Origin: Campylobacteraceae bacterium
GTDB taxonomy: Bacteria; Campylobacterota; Campylobacteria; Campylobacterales; Sulfurovaceae
Assembly: GCA_027063105.1 (NCBI GenBank)
Contig: JAMOSL010000154.1
Span: forward strand, 1 to 6,512
DNA length: 6,512 nucleotides
Direction of reading: 5' to 3'
The stretch's first letter is position 1. Each line of letters starts with the position of its first letter. A program made the translations under genes and the position numbers. This document shows positions 6,462-6,512 of this stretch, piece by piece. The notes beneath the pieces were generated by a model. It searched no databases. It was not told the DNA's origin and saw only the letters and a program-made list of their open reading frames with translations.

Positions 6462-6512
6462 TTAAATCTCTAAAACCTCTACCTTTACAGATTTAAATCT
6501 AGCTGTTAATAT
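6462..6512 (-). CDS. Possible C-terminal end of a convergent minus-strand gene
   Basis: Reading the minus strand from the right edge, one frame is open and ends at a TAA (6464-6462). It yields 16 residues, ILTARFKSVKVEVLEI, while the other two minus-strand frames hit stops within a few codons. The residue pattern looks like an ordinary protein tail, and the hairpin at 6431-6452 sits just beyond the stop where a terminator would be expected. No family can be named from so short a piece. It could equally be non-coding sequence that happens to be open; the case rests on frame, residue pattern and terminator placement together. Confidence 0.35.
   Translation of the reverse strand: MLTARFKSVKVEVLEI

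Noticed and set aside
1..6512. CRISPR array, tRNA, rRNA or insertion sequence
   Set aside because: No regularly spaced repeats, no tRNA-like cloverleaf or rRNA signatures, no transposase motifs and no paired terminal inverted repeats were seen; nearly all bases are within the four coding genes.

Overview
The window is a compact, very AT-rich (by eye roughly 25-30% G+C) stretch of bacterial accessory DNA. It carries most of a restriction-modification-like phage-defence cassette: four genes on the plus strand with almost no spare sequence. Arginine is mostly AGA and leucine mostly TTA. The only good promoter is an extended -10 box (TGnTATAAT) without a recognisable -35, a style common in Campylobacterota (Arcobacter, Campylobacter and relatives) but not exclusive to them. 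A low-GC Bacillota or Fusobacteriota host cannot be excluded, so the host assignment is an inference.

Layout. Positions 3-2120 hold the 3' part of a Z1-domain superfamily 2 helicase/ATPase gene; its N-terminus, including the Walker A motif, lies off the left edge. It overlaps by 11 nt a PD-(D/E)XK nuclease-fold gene (2110-3072, DUF4420 type). That gene overlaps by 8 nt an AIPR-family gene (3065-5119, named for abortive infection phage resistance). A 70-nt spacer (5120-5189) contains a perfect extended -10 promoter and a small hairpin reaching into the ribosome binding site. It is followed by a complete C5-cytosine DNA methyltransferase gene (5190-6443). A perfect 8-bp hairpin spans the methyltransferase stop codon. 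Beyond it, the last 51 nt may be the C-terminal end of a gene on the minus strand, which would mark the right boundary of the cassette.

How the genes may work together (inference). The set Z1 ATPase + PD-(D/E)XK protein + AIPR protein + C5 methyltransferase resembles the predicted restriction-modification-like operons in which a MutL/MORC-type GHKL ATPase usually also appears. That gene, if present, would lie to the left of this window. The methyltransferase would mark self DNA. The Z1 motor and the nuclease-fold protein would act on unmarked DNA, and AIPR is a third, poorly understood component. The three restriction-side genes overlap and are probably made together. The methyltransferase has its own promoter, which would allow protection to be expressed independently of attack.

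Each family is recognisable, so the novelty lies in the assembly, its mechanism and its regulation rather than in an unknown protein fold.
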